Positions 1 to 7,903 of a stretch of DNA of 64,000 bases are shown here, in pieces. Each line of letters opens with the position of its first letter. Positions within the stretch are counted from its first letter, which is position 1. Location of the stretch: NCBI GenBank assembly GCA_021772915.1, contig JAJFLB010000034.1, positions 140,304-204,303 on the forward strand. Reading direction: 5' to 3'. The stretch comes from Gammaproteobacteria bacterium (GTDB lineage: Bacteria > Pseudomonadota > Gammaproteobacteria > Xanthomonadales > SZUA-36). The position numbers were made by a program, and so were the translations under genes. The notes under the pieces are model-generated. The model was not told the DNA's origin. It did no database searches and was given only the letters and a program-made list of their open reading frames with translations.

Positions 1-1248
1 GAAAATCGAGACCCCATTGCCGTATACGTGTGCGTTAATCAGATCAACTGCCTCGTCGTAGCTGGACACCCTGACCACGCATAATACCGGGCCAAAGATT
101 TCTTCCTGGTAAACACGCATATCGGCTTTTACACGGTCGAACAAACAACCGCCCATGAAGAAACCATCCACAGCGTCGGGGTGCTTGAAACTGCGCCCGT
201 CAACGACCAATTCTGCACCTTCTTCCACACCCAGGTTCACATAACCCGTCACCTTGGCATGATGCTCGGCGGTGATTAGCGGCCCCATTTCAGCCCCTTC
301 AATATGACCTGGTTGTATCGACAACGACTCAACCCGGGGCGTCAGCTCGGCAACCAGTGCATCGGCTGTTTCATCACCCACGACTACCGCCACGGAGATT
401 GCCATGCAACGCTCCCCGGCTGAACCAAAGGCAGACCCCATAAGCGCATCAGCAGTGGCTTCCAGGGGCGCGTCCGGCATCACCAACATGTGGTTCTTGG
501 CCCCGCCAAGTGCCTGCACCCGTTTACCGTTTGCAGATCCCTGCTGGTAAATCTTTTTTGCGATCGGTGTCGAGCCGACAAAACTGATGGCCCTGATATC
601 CGGGTGCGCGAGAATCGCATCGACCGCTTCACGGTCACCGTGCACTACATTAAACACCCCGGCGGGCACACCGGCAGACTCAATCAGCTCAGCCAGCAAC
701 ATGGCGGCACCCGGGTCGCGTTCGGAAGGTTTGAGTACGAAGGTATTTCCGCAAACGAGAGCCATCGGGATCATCCACAACGGCACCATGGCCGGGAAGT
801 TAAACGGTGTAATTCCGGCGACCACACCTAGGGGCTGGCGGTAAGAATACGCATCAACACCGGTTCCCACGGTGTCTGTATATTCACCTTTAAGCAATTG
901 CGGCGCACCGCAGGCAAATTCCACAACCTCCAGGGCACGAGAAACCTCGCCCAGTGCATCGCCACGTACCTTACCGTGCTCGGAGGTCAACATCGCTGCC
1001 AGTGTCTCGAGATTTTCCTCAAGAAGATTCTTGAGTCGGAACATACAACGCGCACGACTTAATGCAGACATTGCCGACCATCCAGGAAAAGCTGCCACGG
1101 CGGCCCTGACCGCATTGTCCAGTTCCTTGGCTGATGCCAGTGGCACCTGCTTTTGCACCTGCCCGGTCGCAGGGTCAAATACATCACCAAACCTTCCGCT
1201 GGTACCTGCAACCGGTTTGCCGTCAATATAGTGGGATAGTTGTTTGAT
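1..1248 (-). CDS. mmsA: CoA-acylating methylmalonate-semialdehyde dehydrogenase, 3' end outside window
   Basis: This aldehyde dehydrogenase family enzyme oxidises (methyl)malonate semialdehyde to propionyl- or acetyl-CoA in valine, myo-inositol or beta-alanine catabolism. The reverse strand encodes about 416 of the usual ~500 residues. Visible motifs are the N-terminal HYIDGKPVAG, the catalytic-Cys motif SAGERCMA, the EEIFGP motif, and the family-specific INAHVYGNG at the window edge. The frame opens after a TAA (1254-1252), and the first codons read GCG ATC AAA CAA. There is no ATG. An AGAGG sequence lies 8 nt before the ATC at 1248-1246, so ATC is the likely start, a rare codon. A second paralog sits at 9294-10880. 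Product is near certain; the start is inferred. Confidence 0.9.
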   Translation of the reverse strand, partial: MKQLSHYIDGKPVAGTSGRFGDVFDPATGQVQKQVPLASAKELDNAVRAAVAAFPGWSAMSALSRARCMFRLKNLLEENLETLAAMLTSEHGKVRGDALGEVSRALEVVEFACGAPQLLKGEYTDTVGTGVDAYSYRQPLGVVAGITPFNFPAMVPLWMIPMALVCGNTFVLKPSERDPGAAMLLAELIESAGVPAGVFNVVHGDREAVDAILAHPDIRAISFVGSTPIAKKIYQQGSANGKRVQALGGAKNHMLVMPDAPLEATADALMGSAFGSAGERCMAISVAVVVGDETADALVAELTPRVESLSIQPGHIEGAEMGPLITAEHHAKVTGYVNLGVEEGAELVVDGRSFKHPDAVDGFFMGGCLFDRVKADMRVYQEEIFGPVLCVVRVSSYDEAVDLINAHVYGNGVSIF

Positions 1249-1601
1249 CGCTTAATCCTCTTGTCGCGCCAGTTGGCTTTAGGCCAACGGGCAATTACCC
1301 AAATTATAGGAAACAATATGTGGTTTTGCTCAATGCATTCAAGGCTCAGTTTAACAATGACCGGTGCCATCAAACGGGAAAAGGTGGGAGAAGATGAAGC
1401 CAGGGAGCGGTCGAGAGGCCGGCCCGGGCCATACTGGGGCAAAGCCACGGACCAGCCTGGGAGCTATCGTGAAGAAACATCGGCGTTAACCTGAGGTCGT
1501 CCTGAGTGTTGCTTGCATCCGGGGTGTTATTATCTGGCGGGTGGCAAGGACATGTCTCGATTGAGCGAAGTGACCAACTTAACCCTTGGGGGAATACTGA
1601 T
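1249..1601. other. intergenic region between mmsA and the VOC gene
   Basis: This stretch holds the upstream region of mmsA and of the VOC-protein gene. I see no convincing gene in it: the ORFs here lack ribosome binding sites and family resemblance. Its middle carries one copy of a dispersed repeat (1385-1439) that recurs inverted at 30357-30411. Confidence 0.6.
1385..1439 (+). repeat. dispersed 55-bp repeat, copy 1
   Basis: Aligned by eye to the reverse complement of 30357-30411, about 45 of 55 bases match. The core CGGTCGAGAGGC and the end GGGCCATACTGG are identical. Both copies lie in intergenic sequence. Confidence 0.7.
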
Positions 1602-1982
1602 ATGCATAAGAGCCAACTGGCGGGATTTATTATTGATTGCGAGACCGATGACCTGGAGTCCGCAGCTGAATTCTGGTCTGCTGCACTCGGCATGGCAGTA
1701 GAGGCTGATCCAAACCCTGAAGAATCAGCTTATCGCCAGTTAGAATCCCGCCCTGGGGAAGTACACGTTGAAGTGCAGCAAGTCTCCCACTCCTCACGTG
1801 TGCACCTCGATATTGAGACCGACGATATTGAAGCAGAGGTCAGAAGACTTGAGAAACTGGGCGCCAGGCGTATCAGCCATATACGCCGCTGGGTTGTGAT
1901 GGAGGCACCCACCGGGCAAAGGTTTTGCGTCGTACACCCACAGCGTGGCAATTTCGAGCCTACCGCCAATAGCTGGGCATAA
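1602..1982 (+). CDS. VOC-family (glyoxalase/dioxygenase fold) protein
   Basis: A 126-residue single-domain vicinal-oxygen-chelate protein. The ATG at 1602 is chosen because GGGGGAA lies 7 nt upstream and the protein then begins MHKSQLAGFIIDCETDD, the usual first strand of this fold. The pattern of an N-terminal beta strand, a helix (AAEFWSAALGM), and a closing strand (GQRFCVVHPQRGNFE) matches glyoxalase-like proteins of the Glyoxalase_6 type. The substrate cannot be read from the sequence. It stands alone between mmsA and the accessory hydrolase. Confidence 0.82.
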   Translation: MHKSQLAGFIIDCETDDLESAAEFWSAALGMAVEADPNPEESAYRQLESRPGEVHVEVQQVSHSSRVHLDIETDDIEAEVRRLEKLGARRISHIRRWVVMEAPTGQRFCVVHPQRGNFEPTANSWA

Positions 1983-2020
1983 TCAAGATCCAGACCCATG
2001 TAATTTTCAGTTGCCGCAAA

Positions 2021-3547
2021 TCACTGCACTAAATCGTCGCTAGGTTTTGATTTTTTGAAGCTGCCGCCGCCGCCATCTTTGAGCACTTCCAATTCAAACA
2101 CATTTGCATGAACTGCCCTTCTCAGGACGATGTCAATAAGTGTTGTTCCATTGGGGTGTAAAGCATTACCGAGAAGCTTCTTCGAGGCTCGAATCTCACA
2201 GGGAAGGTAATGTACGAACCCCTTTTGCGGTCGCGGTATAACTTTCATGCCAAGCATTTCAACACCTTTGGAGGCTGACCGGATGACTTTGTCCTTATCA
2301 TCTTTTATTTCCCCCGAACCTATCATCATATCGTAATTGAAGTAATATGTTATGACCTCTGGATTGAGCTTGTTTCTCTGCCGGTCTGCAAAAAAACCCG
2401 TTGGGAGATGATTGGGGTCGTTATCCTCGCCCGCTGTTAACACCAAGTCAAAATCAGGGACAGGGAAACCCTTGTGATCACGAACTCGAAATATGACCAT
2501 CGAAAACTGATCATGAAAAAAATGTCTTTCGGTCCTCAAGAAGTTTTTTTCAGTTTCGAGCCTTTCATTTTCTTGTATAACATCAGTTTCCTGAGAAAAT
2601 CGCCCACATAATGTACGGTAATCCGGCTTTGACTTTACTTGAATACAGGAAATTATTGCGTTAACAGTTTCTCGACTCTTCTTGTCTCTCGGAGTCTTAT
2701 GCACACTTCGCATAATGCCCATATCACCCCCCGAATGTGACTTGTTGCCGATGATCCTTAACGCTGACTTCGGCGATTCCTTATATTCTTCAACAAATAG
2801 TTCTGTTGCACTCAGCCCACTTTTTGCATCTGCCTCTTTGACTGGGGGCACTTGTACTAACCGAATATATCTGCCATTTAGATTTGCGGCTGCGACCCGA
2901 ACAACCCCGTCTGAACCCATCTCACCGGTGTAAGAGTTCAAACTGTCGTAAAACGATCGGTCAATATACTGACCTGTCAACACAAATGGAAAAATTCCGT
3001 TCGCTTTGATTTGACTGCCATCACTTGTAATCCATGCCATGTTCAGTTCCCAGGCTTTGGCACTACCAAGTTCTAACCAATCCAAAACTCTTTGTCCTGG
3101 TTCAACGCCTCCGAACCAGGATTTCATACGACCCAATCTTCCTTTTCCAAGCTGTGCCAATGCGGATCCATGGTTAGCAGGAGCCAACATGATGAGGTGG
3201 CTCATTGGGCATGTGCCGCTGTTCGGTTTGAGTGCGAAGTACTTGTACCACCACTCACGTATAACAGGCCCACCGGTTGAATGGGTGATACAAACAAACC
3301 GGGTACCTGTTGCCAGCACATCAAAAAGTTGTTTTTTTAAAGCAGCGTCAAATGCTCTGGCAATATCTGTGACGCGAACTTCATCATGAAAGCTAATGTA
3401 CTTTCCAAGATGAATTTCCTTGGTCTGAATCTCAATGCCGACGGCACTGGCCTCTGTTCTGAGGCGCTGCGGCAGACCACCATATGTATCTGTATTGGTG
3501 ACACTCCAACCGTGCACAAAAACAACCACAATTTTATTTGTTGACAT
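2021..3547 (-). CDS. alpha/beta hydrolase (lipase/esterase-like) with C-terminal extension
   Basis: A 508-residue cytoplasmic protein with no signal peptide. Residues 1-300 form an alpha/beta hydrolase: a first strand with oxyanion HGW (12-14), then the nucleophile elbow THSTGG with Ser90, followed by a lipase-like PANHGSALAQLG segment. The last ~200 residues are a separate beta-rich domain that I do not recognise. The start ATG at 3547 follows GAGGAG by 6 nt. The gene lies about 100 bp downstream of the TIR gene on the same strand, so the two probably form one unit. A lipase-type hydrolase coupled to a TIR enzyme suggests membrane or lipid attack as an effector, but the substrate is unknown. 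Fold is confident; role is inference. Confidence 0.75.
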   Translation of the reverse strand: MSTNKIVVVFVHGWSVTNTDTYGGLPQRLRTEASAVGIEIQTKEIHLGKYISFHDEVRVTDIARAFDAALKKQLFDVLATGTRFVCITHSTGGPVIREWWYKYFALKPNSGTCPMSHLIMLAPANHGSALAQLGKGRLGRMKSWFGGVEPGQRVLDWLELGSAKAWELNMAWITSDGSQIKANGIFPFVLTGQYIDRSFYDSLNSYTGEMGSDGVVRVAAANLNGRYIRLVQVPPVKEADAKSGLSATELFVEEYKESPKSALRIIGNKSHSGGDMGIMRSVHKTPRDKKSRETVNAIISCIQVKSKPDYRTLCGRFSQETDVIQENERLETEKNFLRTERHFFHDQFSMVIFRVRDHKGFPVPDFDLVLTAGEDNDPNHLPTGFFADRQRNKLNPEVITYYFNYDMMIGSGEIKDDKDKVIRSASKGVEMLGMKVIPRPQKGFVHYLPCEIRASKKLLGNALHPNGTTLIDIVLRRAVHANVFELEVLKDGGGGSFKKSKPSDDLVQ

Positions 3548-3649
3548 TGTAATTCTCCTCAACCGGTAAAATACGCGTCAAATTCTGTTCGTCTTTCCCT
3601 TATTGGTCTGCACTTTCGATGTGAAAATGTAGTTTTCTGTCTTGCGTGC

Positions 3650-4579
3650 TCAGCCGCTTGCGCCCGATCTAAGATTCCAGTAGCCGAAGTTGTCTTCTTT
3701 TTCGCGACACATAACCACACGGCCACGGAAAAGTGACAGTCGTTGCTTTAATGCAAGTGTCGTTGACCCCGTCCATGTCCCTTCCATAATTTCGTTACCG
3801 CCGATCAATTCCAGAAAGACTGTACCGCAAATCGGGATTGCCCCTTCGGCCCAGTAAGACAGCGCAATGAAACCTTGGGAAGACACCACACCCTCCATTG
3901 GGTACGGATGTCCCTTACTGCCTTCGCCAACTACCCGAAGCCGTGTTTCGGTGGTCCATATTTCTACGGTATCTTCTTCAAAGACTGATTCTTCTCCTCC
4001 ATCTTCCAGTTGGGTCCATTTTGCAAACCATTTTCCCTGCAGTTTCTTCGCTGTGTCGTTTGAGTGAAACTGGCCATAAAAGAGATCCTTAGATAGTCGC
4101 TCCTGCTTGTGTTTCTCCACCTCGACAAGATATGCATCGACTGCCTGATGCCAGAGTTGCGTGTTTACATCCCGGCCGGTGTGCTTCCGCACCAATCGTT
4201 CACAGAGTTCCATTACACTGTTTCGACTATCCCCAAGATAGATTTGTTGATCCTGCAGCGGTGTGGGAAGTCGCTCGACGGACATGAAATTAGTGATGGG
4301 AATGACGAGCCGGTCACCACCGAGCCCAAGTGCGAACGCCGATTCAAAAAAGAGCCAGGGCCTGTTTATGGATTCGGGTGTAAAAAGCGCCAGAAGCACA
4401 TCAGCAGCTTCTAGTTGTTTGCCTATTTTCTCCCGCCATCGACCCGGGCCGAGCCCTCCGGTTGGTGTTGGATCGCTAGAGAACCAAACATCAATGCCTG
4501 GGGCAATGAGTTCAAAAAGCGACTTCCATGCTCTTGCGAGCCTTCGCTCCTCATACATGTGGCTAATAAATATTTTCAT
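3650..4579 (-). CDS. TIR-domain protein with C-terminal beta-rich sensor-like domain
   Basis: A 309-residue protein. Residues 1-140 are a TIR/TIR-like domain: it starts MKIFISH, has a DVLLALFTPES strand and the RPWLFFESAFAL motif, whose Glu is at the position of the catalytic Glu of NAD-consuming TIR domains. From about residue 185 a beta-rich module begins LQGKWFAKW and alternates short strands (VEIWTT, LRVVGEG, GFIALSYW), like a lipocalin-type barrel. An in-frame ATG 12 nt upstream (4591) is possible, but MKIF matches the family start and has GGTGGG upstream. It lies with the alpha/beta hydrolase beside tRNA-Gly. Anti-phage or stress-triggered NAD cleavage is a reasonable inference and is not shown here. 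Confidence 0.8.
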   Translation of the reverse strand: MKIFISHMYEERRLARAWKSLFELIAPGIDVWFSSDPTPTGGLGPGRWREKIGKQLEAADVLLALFTPESINRPWLFFESAFALGLGGDRLVIPITNFMSVERLPTPLQDQQIYLGDSRNSVMELCERLVRKHTGRDVNTQLWHQAVDAYLVEVEKHKQERLSKDLFYGQFHSNDTAKKLQGKWFAKWTQLEDGGEESVFEEDTVEIWTTETRLRVVGEGSKGHPYPMEGVVSSQGFIALSYWAEGAIPICGTVFLELIGGNEIMEGTWTGSTTLALKQRLSLFRGRVVMCREKEDNFGYWNLRSGASG

Positions 4580-5033
4580 TACACCCACCATAAAATAAGA
4601 AAAAAAAGATAGGCAACGTTTTATTCAACTGCTTGTAACGACCACAACGTGCAAATCTCTATTACGCACGCCCGTCATCGTTTATTGTAACCGCTCCCTG
4701 ATTCCTTCGTATTACACCCACACCTGTAGGGAAAGCATCACAAGCACAACCATTAAAGTGCCTTTGATGGCGTTCATCACGGTAGTCAAATGCCCTCTGA
4801 CTTTGACCTACAAGTATATTATTCACCAAAGGTTAGGTACTTATGTTCGTCGATCAGGAGAGATCCAAGAAAACACCCCGACTGGCGGCGGGAGCCCGAA
4901 AGCCGGGGCGCAGCTAAAGTGTCCTTGATCGGCAATAGCCTGTCTGTACGCAATCTGCTTGGATACTTGTGGGATACATAAGGGATACATAAGGGATACA
5001 GCGGACTCAGTGTTACTGAATGTTATTGGAATT
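4580..5033. other. non-coding flank between the TIR gene and tRNA-Gly
   Basis: I see no supported gene here. The stretch holds the upstream (promoter) region of the TIR-hydrolase unit, a GC-rich stem-forming patch around 4878-4910, and an 11-bp tandem repeat just before the tRNA. Such a region on the 3' side of a tRNA is where integrative elements leave their ends, but I found no duplicate of the tRNA-Gly 3' end on the left side of the module. Confidence 0.5.
4971..5001. repeat. 11-bp tandem repeat next to tRNA-Gly
   Basis: The unit GGGATACATAA occurs at 4971-4981 and 4982-4992, followed by a partial GGGATACAG at 4993-5001. It ends 32 bp from the 3' end of the tRNA-Gly gene. Confidence 0.8.
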
Positions 5034-5107
5034 TGGAGCGGGTGATGGGAATCGAACCCACGTCTTCAGCTTGGGAAGCTGAGGCCCTACCATTAGACGA
5101 CACCCGC
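5034..5107 (-). tRNA. tRNA-Gly (anticodon CCC)
   Basis: A 74-nt cloverleaf on the reverse strand. The acceptor stem GCGGGTG pairs with CACCCGC, the anticodon stem TCAGC/GCTGA encloses loop TTCCCAA (anticodon CCC), the T arm contains GGTTCGATTCC, and CCA is encoded. An accessory module lies directly on its 3' side. Confidence 0.95.
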
Positions 5108-5150
5108 AGGGCTGTGCAGCAGCTGATTCTACTATTTTCATGGGATGAGG

Positions 5151-5240
5151 TGTAGGACCGATGAGTGTGCTCATCGGGAATGTACAGGTGGTTTTTGAGA
5201 GTCAGACAGGTTCCCGACGAACAATTCGTCGGTCCTACAG
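5151..5240. repeat. GTAGGACCGACGAG-family palindromes, inverted pair
   Basis: Two copies face each other: 5151-5180 (TGTAGGACCGATGAG...) and 5211-5240 (its reverse complement with the CGACGAA variant). Each is itself an imperfect palindrome of about 30 bp. The TAG stop of the deacetylase gene lies within the right-hand copy. The same family recurs near 25.5, 42.5 and 46.5 kb. Confidence 0.85.
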
Positions 5241-6155
5241 GCCCAACAAACCTTCCACGTGTGCCCGTGCTGCACTGGCCAGTGCTTTAAGATCGTATCC
5301 ACCCTCGAGGATCGATGCTACGCGACCCTGGCAACTGTCACCTGCCAATTCGCAAATTCCTCTCGTTATCCAACGGTAGTCTGCATCCTGTACTTCAAGT
5401 TGTGCCAGAGGGTCACGTTCGTGAGCATCAAACCCCGCTGAAATCAGAATCAGGTCAGGGGCAAAACTGTGGATGGCTGGTAGCCCCAACCTATCCCAGA
5501 CCCTTCTGAATGCCGTGCTTCCATCGCCTGGCGCCAATGGTAGATTCAAAATATTACCGCGACCCGTTTCTTCGATATGCCCGGTCCCCGGATACAACGG
5601 CATCTGGTGACTGGAGACATACATGACGTCGGGATATTGCTCAAAAATAGCCTGGGTACCGTTACCGTGATGAACATCGAAATCAATAATGGCGACCTTG
5701 TTCAAACCGTCATATCCGAGCGCCTGGTGGGCACCTATGGCAACGTGGTTGAGCAGACAAAAACCCATGGCCTGTTCTGGTTCGCTGTGGTGCCCGGGGG
5801 GGCGCACTACGCAAAAAGCCCTTTGTGCTTTATCACTGACAATCTGGTCGATAGCAAAACACAGACCACCGCTGGCACGTAGAGCGGCTTTGATTGAACC
5901 ACTGCTGAGAAACGTGTCCGGGTCAACGGACACGCGGCCTTCATCAGGTTCCGTGGTTTGTAGACCCGCCCAGAATTCTGCCGGATGGACCCGTGTAATT
6001 TGCTCGTCGGTCGCATACGGCGCAGGTAGCCGTTGCAGACCACGGATACCTTCCAGACCACTTAGTACGGCCTGGATCCGGAGTGCGGAATCCGGGTGTT
6101 TGGCACCGGGGTCGTGACGCAAACAGTCGTCATGCTGAATGATAAGCGTGCTCAT
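5235..6155 (-). CDS. histone-deacetylase-family (acetoin utilisation/acetylpolyamine amidohydrolase-like) protein
   Basis: A 306-residue zinc-dependent deacetylase of the arginase/deacetylase fold, of the usual length for bacterial class II HDAC-like proteins. Motifs: RPPGHHSE (tandem His of the charge relay), DFDVHHGNGTQ (zinc Asp and His) and SAGFDAHERDP (second zinc Asp). Substrates in bacteria include acetylated polyamines and proteins, and the sequence does not settle which. It is followed by the palindromic repeat, and its TAG stop falls in the repeat. It lies just downstream of the Lrp-type regulator gene on the same strand, 18 bp apart, so the two may be co-transcribed. Confidence 0.9.
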   Translation of the reverse strand: MSTLIIQHDDCLRHDPGAKHPDSALRIQAVLSGLEGIRGLQRLPAPYATDEQITRVHPAEFWAGLQTTEPDEGRVSVDPDTFLSSGSIKAALRASGGLCFAIDQIVSDKAQRAFCVVRPPGHHSEPEQAMGFCLLNHVAIGAHQALGYDGLNKVAIIDFDVHHGNGTQAIFEQYPDVMYVSSHQMPLYPGTGHIEETGRGNILNLPLAPGDGSTAFRRVWDRLGLPAIHSFAPDLILISAGFDAHERDPLAQLEVQDADYRWITRGICELAGDSCQGRVASILEGGYDLKALASAARAHVEGLLGL

Positions 6156-6173
6156 GAGCTGCTATTAGTATAG

Positions 6174-6659
6174 TTAAAATAGTGGCAACGTCAGGGTTTC
6201 TTTTACCTCTTCCATCACCACGTAGCTGCGTGACCCACTGACACCCGGTAGTGACAAAATTTTCTCACCCAGGAGTTCACGGTAGGTTTTCATATCACTG
6301 ACACGGGCCTTGATCAGATAGTCAAAATTTCCCGACACAAGATGACAATCCATGATTTCCGGTAATCGCCGCGCTTCTTCACTAAATTTTCTGAACGCAT
6401 CGGGGGACGAGTGGGTCAGGTCGATTTCAACAAATACCAGCAAAGCCGCATCGACAAGTGTTGGGTCCAACAACGCCGTATACCCTTTGATGTAGCCGTG
6501 CCGTTCCAGACGTTTCACACGTTCAATGCACGGCGTCGGTGTGAGGTTCACTTTGCGCGCCAACTGTACATTTGAAATCCTGCCATCGGTCTGCAGACAC
6601 TCCAGTATTTGTCGATCGGTGCGATCCAGTTTCTTGGGTTTTTTTTGCTCTTTTTCCAT
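6174..6659 (-). CDS. Lrp/AsnC-family transcriptional regulator
   Basis: A 161-residue protein with an N-terminal winged helix-turn-helix (LDRTDRQILECLQTDGRISN, then LARKVNLT and ERVKRLERHGYI) and a C-terminal RAM/AsnC ligand domain (DCHLVSGNFDYLIKARV, SRSYVVMEEVKET). The ATG at 6659 gives the normal Lrp length; an upstream extension would add a hydrophobic non-family segment. It is divergent from the ald operon across 119 bp. In many proteobacteria such a paired Lrp-type regulator (AldR, BkdR and similar) controls alanine dehydrogenase, so it probably controls the beta-alanine operon. Confidence 0.93.
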   Translation of the reverse strand: MEKEQKKPKKLDRTDRQILECLQTDGRISNVQLARKVNLTPTPCIERVKRLERHGYIKGYTALLDPTLVDAALLVFVEIDLTHSSPDAFRKFSEEARRLPEIMDCHLVSGNFDYLIKARVSDMKTYRELLGEKILSLPGVSGSRSYVVMEEVKETLTLPLF

Positions 6660-6778
6660 CTTAAATGCTGTATTTAATACAGAAATAAGAATAAAACACT
6701 GCCATAAAAATATCAACAGCTAATAAAACTGCTTTGTTAACTATAAAATAGTCATTTCATATACACTAAGGTGCTTTC
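6660..6778. promoter_or_regulatory. divergent AT-rich control region between the Lrp-type regulator and ald
   Basis: The 119-bp spacer is markedly AT-rich (runs such as TTAATAAAACTG and AACTATAAAATAG) compared with its surroundings, as expected for Lrp-family binding. AAGGTG lies 6 nt before the ald start. I did not identify a defined operator. Confidence 0.5.
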
Positions 6779-7900
6779 ATGAAAGTCGGTGTCCCCAAGG
6801 AAATCAAGAATAATGAGTTTCGCGTAGGTTTGGTTCCTGCTTCCGTGAACGAGCTGGTTAACAACGGCCACGAGGTATGTGTCGAGACCAAGGCCGGTAC
6901 CGGAATCGGTATGCTTGATGATGCCTATCAAGCAGCGGGTGCACAAATTCTGCCTGATGCAAAAAGTGTATTCGAGCAGGCTGAAATGATCGTCAAGGTC
7001 AAGGAGCCACAGGCAGTCGAGCGCGCCATGCTAAGCGCTGAACATACCCTGTTCACCTATTTGCACCTTGCCCCCGATGCACCACAGACCGCGGAGCTGG
7101 TGAAGTGCGGTGCCACCTGTATTGCTTATGAAACTGTGACCGACCGAAATGGCCATCTGCCACTGTTGGCTCCCATGTCCGAAGTGGCGGGCCGCCTGTC
7201 CATCCAGGCGGGCGCCTGGTGTTTGGAGAAGGCACACGGTGGCTCGGGCGTGTTACTCGGTGGTGTACCCGGTGTTGAGCCTGCCAAGGTCATCATTATA
7301 GGTGGTGGAACAGTCGGTTTTAACGCCACCCAGATGGCGGTGGGTATGGGTGCCAGTGTTACCGTGCTGGATCGCAACATAGATGTATTGCGTCATTTTG
7401 ATGCTGTTTTTGCGGGTCGTGTGCAAACAGTTTATTCCAACGCACATGCCATTGAGACCCATTTGGAAGACGCCGACCTGGTTATCGGCGGTGTGTTAAT
7501 TCCGGGTGCAGCTGCACCCAAGCTGGTTACACAGGCGCATCTCGGACGTATGCGTAAAGGGTCGGTTTTGGTCGATGTCGCCATTGACCAGGGTGGTTGT
7601 TTTGAAACCTCACACGCCACCACGCACGAAGACCCAATCTACATGGTTGATGACATCGTGCATTACTGTGTCGCTAACATGCCAGGCGCGGTGCCCCGCA
7701 CTTCAACTTTTGCTCTGAATAACGCGACCTTGCCTTTTGCCCTGGCACTGGCCAACAAAGGTGCCAAGCAAGCCCTGTTGCAAGATCCACATTTGCTGCA
7801 AGGCCTTAACGTGCATCGCGGTATGGTTACCTATCAAGACGTTGCCCGTGATCTTGGCTATGATTATGTTCCGGCTGCCAAAGCGTTGGAGACCCATTAG
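6779..7900 (+). CDS. ald: alanine dehydrogenase
   Basis: A 373-residue NAD-dependent L-alanine dehydrogenase, full length. It begins MKVGVPKEIKNNEFRVG, contains the substrate region (VKVKEP and FTYLHLAPD with the catalytic His) and the Rossmann loop GGGTVGFNATQMAVGMGA. It interconverts L-alanine and pyruvate plus ammonia. It is the first gene of ald-aminotransferase-mmsA; the next start is 3 nt after its stop. In this setting it recycles the alanine formed by the aminotransferase back to pyruvate and releases the amino group as ammonia. Confidence 0.97.
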   Translation: MKVGVPKEIKNNEFRVGLVPASVNELVNNGHEVCVETKAGTGIGMLDDAYQAAGAQILPDAKSVFEQAEMIVKVKEPQAVERAMLSAEHTLFTYLHLAPDAPQTAELVKCGATCIAYETVTDRNGHLPLLAPMSEVAGRLSIQAGAWCLEKAHGGSGVLLGGVPGVEPAKVIIIGGGTVGFNATQMAVGMGASVTVLDRNIDVLRHFDAVFAGRVQTVYSNAHAIETHLEDADLVIGGVLIPGAAAPKLVTQAHLGRMRKGSVLVDVAIDQGGCFETSHATTHEDPIYMVDDIVHYCVANMPGAVPRTSTFALNNATLPFALALANKGAKQALLQDPHLLQGLNVHRGMVTYQDVARDLGYDYVPAAKALETH

Positions 7901-7903
7901 AAA

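Noticed and set aside
2000..5034. Attachment duplication for a tRNA-Gly island
   Set aside because: I looked for the tRNA-Gly 3' end sequence on the left side of the TIR-hydrolase module and found no copy, so integration at this tRNA is only suggested by position.
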